A stretch of DNA of 64,000 bases from Bacteroidales bacterium (GCA_016285455.1 JAEEQS010000001.1:124001-188000); one strand, 5' to 3'; counted from the stretch's first letter, positions 35,201 to 43,929 are shown. Notes: generated from the sequence alone by a model not told the origin. Made by a program: numbers and translations.

Positions 35201-35440
35201 CTATATGCGGCGGTAGAATAGGCGGGTAATGAAGGAAATGGCGGTGCTGATGAGCGTGCTGAAGAGCATTGTTTTCACCATGCTCTTTTGCTGTGATTTC
35301 TGCTGAGCTTTGGCTTGCTGTTGATAGTCAACTGCCTGCTGAGGTGCAGGGGCGGCGTTTACAGGGGCTCCGCAATGAGGGCAGCTGGCTGCCTTGTCGG
35401 AAATCTGCTTTCCGCATTCTTTGCAATTGATGAGTGCCAT
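35201..35440 (-). CDS. Zinc-ribbon membrane protein
   Basis: The 79-residue protein starts with a zinc ribbon, C6-x2-C9 and C20-x2-C23 (INCKECGKQISDKAASCPHCG), then a Gln/Ala-rich linker, and ends with one hydrophobic helix (about 56-72) and a basic tail. This is the 'zinc-ribbon domain plus one helix' type common in bacteria. The function is unknown. It is 21 bases from the end of the DUF6359 gene on the opposite strand and 26 bases downstream of the stop of a small lipoprotein gene on its own strand. Confidence 0.7.
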   Translation of the reverse strand: MALINCKECGKQISDKAASCPHCGAPVNAAPAPQQAVDYQQQAKAQQKSQQKSMVKTMLFSTLISTAISFITRLFYRRI

Positions 35441-35466
35441 ATCGATGAGTTTTTTGATTATTGCTG

Positions 35467-35814
35467 TTAAAATGGGAAACCGGTGGTTTTCATAAGATAA
35501 TCGCTGAGCCTTTCTGCCTTCTGGTCTATTGCCTTCATTCTGTCAGAGATTCTTTCTCTTTCCATAGGGTCCGGTGTCTTTGTGACCTGGATCAAGAGGG
35601 CGTCGTACTCTTTTTTCAGCTGGCGCATTTCTTTGCGGGCTGCCTCTACTTTTTCTGCAGTGCTGTCTGTTTTCTTTTTAGAGCTTTCCGTATTTTTCTT
35701 GATGTTCTCTGTTTTGGGGCGGCTGTCAGCTTTTTTAGCCTTTTTGCTGCCGGAAGAGCTGCAGGAGGCTAGCAGAATGGCGGCCAAGCAAATAAGTAAT
35801 AATGTCTTTTTCAT
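35467..35814 (-). CDS. Small coiled-coil lipoprotein
   Basis: I choose the ATG at 35814 (MKKTLLLICL) over one 12 codons upstream because it gives a clean lipoprotein signal, ILLASC, with Cys19. The 115-residue product has a Ser/Lys/Thr-rich linker followed by a Lys/Glu-rich coiled coil (about 50-105). No enzyme motif is present. It may span the periplasm or brace the envelope, like other short coiled-coil lipoproteins; this is only a guess from its shape. Confidence 0.65.
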   Translation of the reverse strand: MKKTLLLICLAAILLASCSSSGSKKAKKADSRPKTENIKKNTESSKKKTDSTAEKVEAARKEMRQLKKEYDALLIQVTKTPDPMERERISDRMKAIDQKAERLSDYLMKTTGFPF

Positions 35815-35869
35815 ATCTTCTTGCGGTTGTAGCAGGAGATAAACCTGCAATACAAATTTAACAAATTGA

Positions 35870-35899
35870 ATTGATTGAAGAGCAGATTGAGTATATTTG
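35870..35899 (+). promoter_or_regulatory. Promoter (ATTG-N18-TATATTTG) of the acetyltransferase gene
   Basis: ATTG at 35870-35873 and TATATTTG at 35892-35899 are 18 bases apart, one short of the ideal 19. The start codon is at 35925. Confidence 0.55.
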
Positions 35900-35924
35900 T
35901 ATGACTTAGCTGAATTCTGAGGTT

Positions 35925-36518
35925 ATGGAAGAAAAGTTTTTTGCTCACCCTACGGCGGTGATAGACGAAGGATGTTCCATTGGAGAGGGAACCAAGATCT
36001 GGCATTTCTCACACATTATGGAAGGGGCGGTTGTTGGAGAAAAGTGTAACATAGGGCAGAACGTGGTGATTTCACCAGGAGTGGTCTTGGGGAGAAACTG
36101 CAAGGTGCAGAATAACGTATCTGTCTATACTGGAGTTATTTGCGCAGATGATGTATTTCTGGGGCCGAGTTGCGTTTTCACCAATGTGGTTAATCCAAGG
36201 AGCGCCGTTAGCCGGAAGGATTGCTACAGGAGGACGATGGTGGGCAAGGGAGCTTCCATTGGAGCCAATGCCACAATTGTTTGCGGGCATAACATCGGAG
36301 AATATGCTTTCATAGGAGCGGGGGCGGTAATTACAAAGGATGTGCTTCCTTATGCTCTGGTGGTGGGCAATCCGGCCCGCCAGATAGGCTGGATGAGCGA
36401 GATGGGCTGTCGCCTGATTTTCAAGAAGGAGAAAGACGGACAGATGATAGCCGTCTGCCCTGAAAGCGGCCAGAGGTACAAGCTCTACAACAAGATGGTT
36501 TACATGCTGGAAGAGTAG
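35925..36518 (+). CDS. Left-handed beta-helix N-acetyltransferase (WbpD-like)
   Basis: The 197-residue protein is a hexapeptide-repeat acyltransferase: repeated [LIV]-G-x4 turns ([55 protein letters not shown]) forming a left-handed beta-helix, ending in the [11 protein letters not shown] cap. It most resembles WbpD-type enzymes that N-acetylate UDP-3-amino-sugar uronates for surface polysaccharide. The active His in CGHNIGE is present. It stands alone, with no glycosyltransferase or nucleotide-sugar gene near it. A short extra C-terminal domain (about 160-197, [18 protein letters not shown]) is typical of this subgroup. Confidence 0.8.
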   Translation: MEEKFFAHPTAVIDEGCSIGEGTKIWHFSHIMEGAVVGEKCNIGQNVVISPGVVLGRNCKVQNNVSVYTGVICADDVFLGPSCVFTNVVNPRSAVSRKDCYRRTMVGKGASIGANATIVCGHNIGEYAFIGAGAVITKDVLPYALVVGNPARQIGWMSEMGCRLIFKKEKDGQMIAVCPESGQRYKLYNKMVYMLEE

Positions 36519-36535
36519 CGGGCTAGAGTTTTCAG

Positions 36536-37444
36536 TTAGAGAAGCTGCTTCTTCTTGGCCCACCCGCTGGCAAAGGCCGCAAAAGTGGGAATCTTATTGT
36601 CTAAGCTTCTGCAGATAGAATAGTTGCGTCTGATTTTGGCGGAATCTTCCAGTTCCGTAATGGAAACGGTTTCCAGAATTCCTTTTCTTATTAGTTCACC
36701 GATTTGGCTCTTCCACAGGAAAGAGACTAGAGGTGGTGCCGTGGAGGAAGTGCCCCTGCCGTATTCAACCAGGAACTTGATGGCGGAAGACGGGTCTTTC
36801 ATAGTGGCGGCAACTTTTAGCGTCGCAGGATTAATTCCAGCATCTGAAAACATCGCTGAGATTTCTGCTGAAGTTTCAGGATCTCCTTCATAAAGAAGAA
36901 GCCTTGCCTCGGAAATGTCGTAATAAGGATTTTCCTTTTTAGAAGCAGTTGAAACGGCTAGAAGAGTGTCTGTGAAGAAATAGTCCAGATCCTCTATTTT
37001 TCCGCCTGCCTTGATTCCAACGCTTACATCACCGTCTTGGACAGACTTTTCTATTTGTTTTAGATCCAGAACTTTATGGCTTATGCTGCTCTTGGGCGAC
37101 AGGCGGCACCAGTCTGCGGCAAAATCGGGGAAAAGGCCATAATACAGTGCCCTTGGAATGCCGATGGTGAAACTTCCCTCGGTTACCGTTGAAAGAAGGG
37201 AGCTTTCCTGCTCCATTTCCGTATATAGAGCCAATATCTTTTTTGCCTTTTCCAGAAGGATTTCCCCGCTGTAGGTCAGATGGTATTTGTTCCCCTGGCG
37301 GGAAAACAGCTCCACCTTGTATTCATCTTCCAGAGCCTGAATATGCTTGCTGACCGCAGGCTGGGAGATGCCAAGGCTCTCTGCCGTGCGGCTGAAATTG
37401 AGTTCCTGGGCTGCCGTAACAAAAACTTTCAGTCTGAAATCCAT
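36536..37444 (-). CDS. LysR-family transcriptional regulator
   Basis: The 302-residue protein has the LysR winged HTH (residues 1-60: FVTAAQELNFSRTAESLGISQPAVSKHIQALE) and a periplasmic-binding-protein-like effector domain (about 90-295). The effector is unknown. It is divergent from the XRE-cupin/acyl-CoA ligase operon, which is a plausible target. An interrupted palindrome 14 bases upstream of its start may be its own operator. It converges with the acetyltransferase gene 17 bases away. Confidence 0.88.
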   Translation of the reverse strand: MDFRLKVFVTAAQELNFSRTAESLGISQPAVSKHIQALEDEYKVELFSRQGNKYHLTYSGEILLEKAKKILALYTEMEQESSLLSTVTEGSFTIGIPRALYYGLFPDFAADWCRLSPKSSISHKVLDLKQIEKSVQDGDVSVGIKAGGKIEDLDYFFTDTLLAVSTASKKENPYYDISEARLLLYEGDPETSAEISAMFSDAGINPATLKVAATMKDPSSAIKFLVEYGRGTSSTAPPLVSFLWKSQIGELIRKGILETVSITELEDSAKIRRNYSICRSLDNKIPTFAAFASGWAKKKQLL

Positions 37445-37457
37445 ATAGGCAATAATT

Positions 37458-37474
37458 ACTTGTTGGAATCAAGT
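37458..37474. promoter_or_regulatory. Candidate LysR operator
   Basis: ACTTG-N7-CAAGT is an interrupted palindrome of the size bound by LysR-type proteins and lies just upstream of the lysR-family start in the divergent region 37445-37631. The rest of this 187-base gap holds one ATCGCCGAG-type repeat at 37515 and AT-rich DNA before 37632. Confidence 0.35.
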
Positions 37475-37631
37475 GCCAAGTTACAAAATATTCTGTACTG
37501 AAAGTCGAATTGCACTCGGCGATTATGATTTGTTACTAAGAAATAATGTTCTGGATGTGGATATCTCTTCGATTTTTGCTTATCGTTGATAAATTTTTAC
37601 TAAAATTGCTCCGTTTTTTAAGCAAAGAGCA

Positions 37632-38207
37632 ATGAATAGGGTTGACACAAAAATTGGTAACCGTATAAAATCGGCCCGAGAGGCAAAGAAATTGACGGTT
37701 GAAGATCTTAAAAAAGAAACAGGATTAAGCAAATCTTATCTGAAAGAAATTGAAAATGATGATGATACGCCAAATCTAGGCAATGTATGTAAAATATCAA
37801 AAGCGCTGGGAATCAGAACAGGTACGTTTCTGGATGGGGAGGAGGACCTTTCTCCTGTTGTTTCTTCTCTCAAGTCCAGAAGAAGGGTGAACGGCATCCG
37901 CGGCAGAAGCGCTGGCAGGGACCATATGCACTTCTTTTCTCTTTCATCGCAGAAGAAAAACAGGCAGATGGACGCTACGGTGGTGGTGCTGGATCCGGCT
38001 GGTGGCAAGAAGTATTATGCATCCCACGAAGGGGAGGAGTTTCTTCTTGTGCTCGACGGCAAGCTTGAAGTCGGATATGGAAAGCAGGTGTATGTTCTCA
38101 AGCCAGGGCAGAGCATTTATTATGATTCCATAGTTCCTCATCACCTTGCTTCCGCTCTCAAGAAGAAACCTTGCAAGATTCTTGCAGTAACATATTTCCC
38201 CGCATAG
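37632..38207 (+). CDS. XRE-family regulator with C-terminal cupin domain
   Basis: The 191-residue protein joins an N-terminal XRE HTH (about 8-62, LTVEDLKKETGLSKSYLKEIE) to a C-terminal cupin (about 110-188) with HEGEEFLLVLDGKLEVGYG and the YYDSIVPHHLAS metal-site region. Such HTH-cupin proteins sense small ligands and control adjacent metabolic genes. It is six bases upstream of an acyl-CoA ligase gene and surely cotranscribed, so the ligand is probably related to the acid activated by that ligase. Confidence 0.88.
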   Translation: MNRVDTKIGNRIKSAREAKKLTVEDLKKETGLSKSYLKEIENDDDTPNLGNVCKISKALGIRTGTFLDGEEDLSPVVSSLKSRRRVNGIRGRSAGRDHMHFFSLSSQKKNRQMDATVVVLDPAGGKKYYASHEGEEFLLVLDGKLEVGYGKQVYVLKPGQSIYYDSIVPHHLASALKKKPCKILAVTYFPA

Positions 38208-38213
38208 TCTGGT

Positions 38214-39929
38214 ATGGCTAAGAGAATCAAAGATATTCTGGCGGATATACAGAGCCGCCTGAAAAGAAAGAACCGCGAATTGCCGCTTTCAGAGCGGACA
38301 ATAGGGCAATGGCTGGAGAAGTGGGCCGCCGAGACTCCAGACAAAGAGGCAATAGTCTATTCAGACCGAGACCTCAGGTTCACGTACGCCCAGTTCAATC
38401 GCAGAGTAGATATACTTGCCAGGGGATTTATATGCATTGGCGTTACCAGGGGCACTCACGTGGGCATCTGGGCAACCAATGTGCCTGACTGGCTGACTGT
38501 TATGTATGCTTGCGCCAAGATAGGGGCGGTATGCGTTACGGTAAATACAAATTACCAGCAGAGCGAACTTGAATACCTGTGCAAAGACGCTGATTTGCAT
38601 ACACTGTGCATCATAGATCGCGACAGGGATACCGATTTCCTTGGGATGACATACAAAATGCTCCCAGAGCTGAGGGAATGCGAGAGGGGAAAGCTCCAGA
38701 GTAGCCGTTTCCCTTGCATGAAAAATGTGGTTTTCATTGGCCAGGAGAAATACAGGGGAATGTACAACACCCAAGAGCTTCTCATTCTCGGCGAAAATAC
38801 TGACAATACTGAGCTGGAGAGGCTTAAATCTCAGGTCACTTGTCACGACGTAGTCAATATGCAGTATACATCCGGCACCACAGGGTTTCCAAAGGGCGTG
38901 ATGCTTACCCATTACAATATCACGAACAACGGTTTTCTGACTGGAGAACATATGCTCTTCTCTTCTTCTGACAAGCTATGCTGCTGCGTTCCGCTGTTCC
39001 ACTGTTTTGGCATCGTGCTTGCCACAATGAACGTGATAACCCACGGCTGTACTCAGGTTATGGTGGAGAGGTTCGATCCGCTGGTTGTGCTGGCTTCCAT
39101 TCACAGGGAAAGGTGCACTTCTGTATATGGTGTGCCAACAATGTATATCGCGATGCTTACTCACCCTATGTTCAAAATGTTCAACCTAAGAAGCCTTCGG
39201 GTTGGAATAATGGCAGGGGCGCTATGCCCGATTGAACTTATGAGGGAAGTTGAAGACAAGATGTATATGAGGGTTACAAGCGTATACGGTCTTACTGAAG
39301 CTTCTCCTGGAATGACCCACACCAGATTTGAGCAGTCTTTTGAGGAAAGGTGCACAACAGTGGGATATGAATTCGAGCATACTGAGGTTAAGATAATTGA
39401 GCCTGGTACAGGACGTTTCTGCAAAGTGGGAGAAGTTGGAGAGTTCTGCAACCGAGGCTATAATAATATGGCAGGATATTACAACAATCCAGAAGCCACA
39501 GCCGAGACTATAGACAAAGACGGCTGGCTGCATTCCGGAGACCTCGGGTATCTTGACGAAAGGGGCAACTTCAGGGTAACGGGCAGAATCAAGGATATGA
39601 TTATCCGCGGCGGGGAAAATATCTACCCGAGGGAGATTGAGGAGTTTCTGTACCGTCTTCCTGGAGTACAGGACGTTCAGGTGGCGGGCATACCTTCAAA
39701 AAAATATGGGGAGGCTGTTGCGGCCTACATTATCCAAAAACCTGACGCCCATCTTACAGAAGAGATTGTAAAAGATTTCTGCTTTGGGAAAATTTCCAGG
39801 TTCAAGATTCCGAAATATGTGCTGTTTGTAGATGAATACCCTCTTACCGGCAGCGGCAAGATCCAGAAATTCAAACTGAAAGATATAGGCCTTAAGATGC
39901 TGGCAGACCAGGGGGTGAAGATAGAATAG
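38214..39929 (+). CDS. Acyl-CoA synthetase (AMP-binding, FadD-like)
   Basis: The 571-residue enzyme activates a carboxylic acid, probably a fatty acid, with ATP and CoA. It has the AMP-binding P-loop YTSGTTGFPKGVMLTH (about 218-233), the A5-like VYGLTEASPGM, the A8 hinge GRIKDMIIRGGENIYPREIEE and the catalytic Lys in LTGSGKIQK near the C-terminus. It is downstream of the HTH-cupin regulator, an arrangement frequent in gut Bacteroidales and linked to fatty-acid or aromatic-acid use. Chain length cannot be read from the sequence. It is 13 kb from the lipid cluster at 53.3 kb and probably unrelated to it. Confidence 0.88.
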   Translation: MAKRIKDILADIQSRLKRKNRELPLSERTIGQWLEKWAAETPDKEAIVYSDRDLRFTYAQFNRRVDILARGFICIGVTRGTHVGIWATNVPDWLTVMYACAKIGAVCVTVNTNYQQSELEYLCKDADLHTLCIIDRDRDTDFLGMTYKMLPELRECERGKLQSSRFPCMKNVVFIGQEKYRGMYNTQELLILGENTDNTELERLKSQVTCHDVVNMQYTSGTTGFPKGVMLTHYNITNNGFLTGEHMLFSSSDKLCCCVPLFHCFGIVLATMNVITHGCTQVMVERFDPLVVLASIHRERCTSVYGVPTMYIAMLTHPMFKMFNLRSLRVGIMAGALCPIELMREVEDKMYMRVTSVYGLTEASPGMTHTRFEQSFEERCTTVGYEFEHTEVKIIEPGTGRFCKVGEVGEFCNRGYNNMAGYYNNPEATAETIDKDGWLHSGDLGYLDERGNFRVTGRIKDMIIRGGENIYPREIEEFLYRLPGVQDVQVAGIPSKKYGEAVAAYIIQKPDAHLTEEIVKDFCFGKISRFKIPKYVLFVDEYPLTGSGKIQKFKLKDIGLKMLADQGVKIE

Positions 39930-39939
39930 ATTTTTCTGC

Positions 39940-39947
39940 TATCTTTG
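39940..39947 (+). promoter_or_regulatory. -7 box (TATCTTTG) of the M64 peptidase gene
   Basis: A perfect TAnnTTTG core ends nine bases before the ATG at 39957 and overlaps the longer reading frame, supporting the later start and a near-leaderless mRNA. Confidence 0.45.
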
Positions 39948-39956
39948 CCCTCATCT

Positions 39957-42026
39957 ATGAAACTATTAAGAATTGCCGCGGCAGCAATTGCCGCAATTAC
40001 ATTTATAGCCTGCGGCGGAAGCGGCAGCAAAGAAAAGCCTGAGGCTGAGAGCCTCATCGTTACTCCAACTACGCTAAGTCTCCTTCCCAACGCATCGGGG
40101 ACCTTACAGATTACTTCTAATGTGGCATGGACGGTAACACCGCCTTCAGGATTTACCGCCAGTCCTACTAGCGGCAGCAAAAACGGAACGGTAACTGTAA
40201 CGGCAGGGGGCTCACCGATATCAGGTTTCCTCAAAGTTCAGGGCAAGACAAAGTCTGTAACTGTTGCCCTGACTGCAGCCGAATCTGACGTTGCCGTTAA
40301 TCCTACAGCCGGCACTGTTTCCTACGAGGCTGGAAAAACCTTGACTTTCCAGGTGGTCTGCAACGGAGACTGGACCATAGATCTTCCTTCTCCTAAACCG
40401 AGCTGGCTGATAGGTGTTTCCCAGTCATCCGGAAGCAAAGACGCTACTATTACCGTAACCACCGGAGCATATTCTGGCAAGGTTAAGGACCAGACATTCC
40501 TGACGGTTAAAAGCGGCAAGAAATCAGCATATTATACCATTACCAAGGAGGCTGCTCCTAATCTTCCGCCTACAAAGCCAACCAATCTCCAGCCAACAGG
40601 AAGCAATGTGGAGACCATAACCACATTCTCCTGGACTGCTTCCACGGATCCTAACGGAGACAAGATCAAGTACACCGTAATGCTGAGCAAAGACAACAGC
40701 AACTGGTCTTCTGTTGGCACAACAGAGAAAACTTCTCTTCAGAACACCAGCGAACTAGCCAAGAATACCAAGTATTACTACAAGGTAATTGCAGATGACG
40801 GGCTGGAGGGCGGCAAGACAGAAAGCGATGTTGTAACTTTCACAACCGGAAACGGAAAGAACAGCTGGGCAGACGGGGAGGTCAAGCAGTATAACGTGAA
40901 TTCGGATGGTTCCATTACAGAAGTTCCGCTGGGATCTACTCCTAGAGGAGTGAGACTTATTTTTACCGGAGACGGTTACACTCAGGACCTTTATAATTAT
41001 GGAGGGCAGTTTGACAAGGAAGTTGATGCTGGAATCAAGGCTCTGTTCGAATACGAGCCGTACAAGTCTTATACAAGCTATTTCACTGTATATAAAGTTG
41101 CAGCCTATTCAAATGAGGCAGGAATGAGCGAGGGCAGCAGTTATGACCATCCTACGAAAAAGGTGGATACTAAGTTCAAGTGCACCTGGGAAGGCGGAAA
41201 TTCCACCGGAATAGACTGTGATGTGGATATAGTGGCAGAATATGCATTCAAGGTTCCTGGCATAAAGGGTTCTTCTGATAAAGAATCTTTGACCAATCTT
41301 ACCTGGTGCCCTGTAAGCATAATTATCAACGCCTATGCCTATGCCGGAACAAATATCTGGCTCGGCGACGACTATGGCGGAATGAAGATGATTTCCATTG
41401 CCCAGACCCCTGCCCGCCAGCCTTCTTACGGAGCTTACGACGGTTTTGCCTTTACCCTAAGGCACGAGTACGGTGGCCACGGCTTTGGTCTTCTGGACGA
41501 CGAATACGTTTATTACGATACTCAGCAGTTCCCTCGCGACGACGAGGAGTCTTTCCGCTACTGGCAGAATGAAGGAGCTTTCTGCAACACCTATCTTCCA
41601 CAGTGGAATTCATCTGCAAATGCCTGGTATTCAGATTCTGAACATTGTAATCTGTCTTTGACTCCAAAGACAGAAGGCGTAAACTGGAAAACTTTTGCAG
41701 ACAGGACAGATTATGCTCCAGCTGCTGTAAATCTTTTCAATGGCAGTTCTTATTACGGCAAGGGAGTCTATCGTTCAGAATACACCAGCTGTATGGTTGA
41801 CAACATTCCGCATTTCAACACAATAAGCCGCTGGAAGATTTATTGCCGAATCAAGATTTCTGCTGGAGAAACTCCAACATTAGAAGATTTTGTTTCAAGA
41901 GATACAGACAGGTCAAACGCCTATTCTTCAGGTGCTCCTAAAACAAAGTCCAGCGTAAGGAGAAAGTGCAATGGACCGCTTCTTAAAGACAAGTTCCACA
42001 AGAAACCTTACCGCCTGCACAGGTAA
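39957..42026 (+). CDS. M64-family metallopeptidase lipoprotein with BACON-like and Fn3-like domains
   Basis: From the ATG at 39957 the 689-residue protein has a lipobox (TFIAC, Cys19). Two BACON-like beta domains follow (about 30-110 and 112-200), then an Fn3-like domain (about 200-295), and an M64 peptidase domain (about 310-640). The zinc site is H503-E-Y-G-G-H507 followed by GLLDDEY, the HExxHxxGxxxDE arrangement of M64. The family is named for a Clostridium IgA peptidase, but Bacteroidales members are surface proteins with unknown, probably glycoprotein, targets. The last 50 residues are basic and Ser-rich. It is monocistronic. Confidence 0.9.
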   Translation: MKLLRIAAAAIAAITFIACGGSGSKEKPEAESLIVTPTTLSLLPNASGTLQITSNVAWTVTPPSGFTASPTSGSKNGTVTVTAGGSPISGFLKVQGKTKSVTVALTAAESDVAVNPTAGTVSYEAGKTLTFQVVCNGDWTIDLPSPKPSWLIGVSQSSGSKDATITVTTGAYSGKVKDQTFLTVKSGKKSAYYTITKEAAPNLPPTKPTNLQPTGSNVETITTFSWTASTDPNGDKIKYTVMLSKDNSNWSSVGTTEKTSLQNTSELAKNTKYYYKVIADDGLEGGKTESDVVTFTTGNGKNSWADGEVKQYNVNSDGSITEVPLGSTPRGVRLIFTGDGYTQDLYNYGGQFDKEVDAGIKALFEYEPYKSYTSYFTVYKVAAYSNEAGMSEGSSYDHPTKKVDTKFKCTWEGGNSTGIDCDVDIVAEYAFKVPGIKGSSDKESLTNLTWCPVSIIINAYAYAGTNIWLGDDYGGMKMISIAQTPARQPSYGAYDGFAFTLRHEYGGHGFGLLDDEYVYYDTQQFPRDDEESFRYWQNEGAFCNTYLPQWNSSANAWYSDSEHCNLSLTPKTEGVNWKTFADRTDYAPAAVNLFNGSSYYGKGVYRSEYTSCMVDNIPHFNTISRWKIYCRIKISAGETPTLEDFVSRDTDRSNAYSSGAPKTKSSVRRKCNGPLLKDKFHKKPYRLHR

Positions 42027-42033
42027 CAAACAG

Positions 42034-42062
42034 AAAAGCCGCTCGATTGAGCGGCTTTTTTT
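42034..42062 (+). terminator. Terminator between M64 peptidase and tRNA-Asp (possibly bidirectional)
   Basis: GCCGCTC (42038-42044), loop GATT, GAGCGGC (42049-42055), then seven Ts; the AAAA before the stem would serve the opposite strand. It can end both the peptidase mRNA and the tRNA transcript. Confidence 0.85.
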
Positions 42063-42063
42063 G

Positions 42064-42138
42064 CGGTGCGTACGAGACTCGAACTCGTGACCTCCTGCGT
42101 GACAGGCAGGCATTCTAACCAAGCTGAACTAACGCACC
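42064..42138 (-). tRNA. tRNA-Asp(GTC)
   Basis: Read on the minus strand, this is a 75-base cloverleaf: acceptor GGTGCGT/ACGCACC with discriminator G, anticodon stem CCTGC/GCAGG around the loop CTGTCAC (anticodon GTC), and T arm ACGAG-TTCGAGT-CTCGT. CCA is not encoded and must be added enzymatically. Confidence 0.95.
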
Positions 42139-42156
42139 AGTTCCGTTTTGGGAGTG

Positions 42157-42187
42157 CAAATATAGATATCTTTTTGGAATGTGCAAA
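42157..42187 (-). promoter_or_regulatory. Promoter of tRNA-Asp, perfect Bacteroidota consensus
   Basis: On the minus strand TTTG (42184-42187) and TATATTTG (42157-42164) are separated by exactly 19 bases, and the tRNA 5' end lies about 18 bases downstream. This is the best-matching promoter in the window. The -33 part overlaps the gap after the rsmD 3' end. Confidence 0.8.
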
Positions 42188-42192
42188 CGGTT

Positions 42193-42729
42193 TTAGGAAA
42201 AAAATGAAAAATGCACCTTCCCGTACTTCCGCTCCTTTACAAAATGCGGGTGGGATGAAAAATCGTGGTCATCTCCGTGTTCCAGAATAAAGTAGCCCTG
42301 ACCGCTTAAAATAGGGGTTTCCCTGTCAAATATCCTGTCAGGAAGGGTCTCAATGCCTTCAAGGGCATATGGAGGATCTGCAAAGATGAAGTCGAAGCTG
42401 CGGTTGCAGATATCCAGAAAGTCGAAAACGTTGTTGTGGACAGTGCGGATTTCTTTAAGCCCAAGGCTTTTATGCGTCTTGCTTATGAAGGAGGCGTTTT
42501 TCCGGTTCATTTCCACGCAGACTGCTTCCTTTCCGCCTCGGGAGATGAATTCCGCGCTGATGCTGCCGGTGCCGGCAAACAGGTCCAGAAGGCTGAACCC
42601 GTCAAGTTCATACTCATTTTCCAGAATGTTGAAAAGCCCTTCCTTGGCAAAATCTGTGGTAGGCCTTGCAGGATAGCCTGCAGGCGGATTTATAGTCTTG
42701 CCTTTGAGTTTTCCTCCGATGATTCTCAT
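42193..42729 (-). CDS. rsmD: 16S rRNA (guanine966-N2)-methyltransferase
   Basis: The 178-residue enzyme shows the RsmD start (MRIIGGKLKGKTI, then RPTTDFAKEGLFNIL), the SAM site LDLFAGTGSISAEFISRG (about 48-65) and the catalytic FADPPYALEG (about 115-124), an N6/N2-type DPPY motif. It methylates G966 of 16S rRNA on the 30S subunit. It is seven bases from the DUF3822 gene, its usual partner in Bacteroidota. Confidence 0.93.
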   Translation of the reverse strand: MRIIGGKLKGKTINPPAGYPARPTTDFAKEGLFNILENEYELDGFSLLDLFAGTGSISAEFISRGGKEAVCVEMNRKNASFISKTHKSLGLKEIRTVHNNVFDFLDICNRSFDFIFADPPYALEGIETLPDRIFDRETPILSGQGYFILEHGDDHDFSSHPHFVKERKYGKVHFSFFS

Positions 42730-42736
42730 ACGGGCT

Positions 42737-43243
42737 TTATAGACAGAGCTTTATGTCTTTTACGTATGAACGCAGCATTTGCAGCTGGCCGTCATCTGCC
42801 TTTCCTATAAGATTTACGGTTGTCTGCTGAGGGTTTATCTGGCTTTTGCTGAGAAGTTCCAGCATATAGTAAATAGCAGTGGGAAAATCTACCGTGCGGT
42901 AGCTGTTAGCCGCAATAAGACGGTCTCCTTCTGCCAGAAGAATGCAGGTCTGGTGGCGGTCTATGTCAAAATCCAGAATAAGCTTGTTGTGTTCTTTTAG
43001 GCAGGAGAGGTCTTTCAGATGCTTTGCCACCGTAGGCAGAACTCCCGCTTCAGGGCTTATAGCGCCGTTACGGCCTTCCCAGGCATAGATCAGTTCAGCA
43101 GAATATTGTGGAATGGGCACAGAAAAAACTTCTGCACCCTTTTCCTCAGGGAATAAGGTGCAGAAGATATTTTCCCGGGTTTTACTGTCTGAAAAACCTT
43201 CGGGTACAAGTGTAAACAGGTGTGTGGGAGAGTAGTCAGACAT
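42737..43243 (-). CDS. DUF3822 family protein
   Basis: The 168-residue protein is of the DUF3822 group, found only in Bacteroidota and usually directly upstream of rsmD, as here. It begins LFTLVPEGFSD and has a central KLILDFDIDRHQTCILLAEGDRLIAANSY strand pair that recalls an actin/ASKHA-like half-fold, and a C-terminal VNLIGKADDGQLQMLRSYV helix. It is shorter than many members (200-270 residues), so it may be a trimmed form. No function is established. It overlaps the upstream gene by one base. Confidence 0.65.
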   Translation of the reverse strand: MSDYSPTHLFTLVPEGFSDSKTRENIFCTLFPEEKGAEVFSVPIPQYSAELIYAWEGRNGAISPEAGVLPTVAKHLKDLSCLKEHNKLILDFDIDRHQTCILLAEGDRLIAANSYRTVDFPTAIYYMLELLSKSQINPQQTTVNLIGKADDGQLQMLRSYVKDIKLCL

Positions 43244-43929
43244 TATTCCCAGTTGCCGGCGTTGTTGTTAGGAGCGTCTATGCTTCCAACCTTCAGGCCA
43301 GGGAACTTGTTCATCTTGTCTTTTTCGCAGTTGAGGTTAACCAAAAGCTGGTGATCCATTCCCTTGAGAAGATCGTTGAAAGGAATAGTTGCCTCAAACA
43401 GAGGAACATCTACACCCGAAACCTGCTTTACAATGCTCTTCATGCTGATTTTAGCGCCGTCTGAGAAAGGAATCTCGTCCAGCTTGTCGATATTGAAGTC
43501 CTCTCTCTTGAGCAGTGTATCCTTAACAGGAATTTCACTCTTGATGGAGAATACAAGGTTCTTGTCTCCTTTCTTGTAGAGCTCGTAAAGATCCTTGTCT
43601 GTGAGTTTTACCTTCTTGCTGACATTCCTTACAGCCTCCGTATGGGCTACCATCGCGGAGTCATTAACGGAACCAATCTGCATGTTGATGATCATCTTGT
43701 CATTCTTGTAGAAATCAGCCAGGGAATCCAGAGTGGCGGCGAATTTACCGTACTTGTTCTTGTAGGCAACCTGGAGATCGCGGATGTCTTTCAGTTTCTG
43801 AATGGCAACCTGCTCTCTGGCAGCTCTTTCTTCGTTGAACTTGATTGGTTTCATTACGCCCTTTACGATCAGGTATCCCAACAGGATGATGATGATAGGG
43901 AGAATAACAATTGTAAATAGCTTTTTCAT
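43243..43929 (-). CDS. Single-helix membrane protein of unknown function
   Basis: The 228-residue protein has one N-terminal membrane helix (about 4-24) followed by a Lys/Glu-rich coiled-coil part with LKDIRDLQVAYKNKYGKFAATLDSLADFY, an arrangement reminiscent of pseudopilin helices, then a soluble domain of mixed strands. There is no prepilin cleavage motif. It heads the three-gene run with DUF3822 and rsmD and is divergent from the DHH phosphoesterase gene. To my knowledge this gene accompanies DUF3822 in related genomes, but no role is known. Confidence 0.65.
   Translation of the reverse strand: MKKLFTIVILPIIIILLGYLIVKGVMKPIKFNEERAAREQVAIQKLKDIRDLQVAYKNKYGKFAATLDSLADFYKNDKMIINMQIGSVNDSAMVAHTEAVRNVSKKVKLTDKDLYELYKKGDKNLVFSIKSEIPVKDTLLKREDFNIDKLDEIPFSDGAKISMKSIVKQVSGVDVPLFEATIPFNDLLKGMDHQLLVNLNCEKDKMNKFPGLKVGSIDAPNNNAGNWE

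Noticed and set aside
38214..39929. Starter-activating ligase for the lipid cluster
   Set aside because: It is 13 kb away, in an operon with its own HTH-cupin regulator, and has FadD-like features typical of unlinked fatty-acid use.
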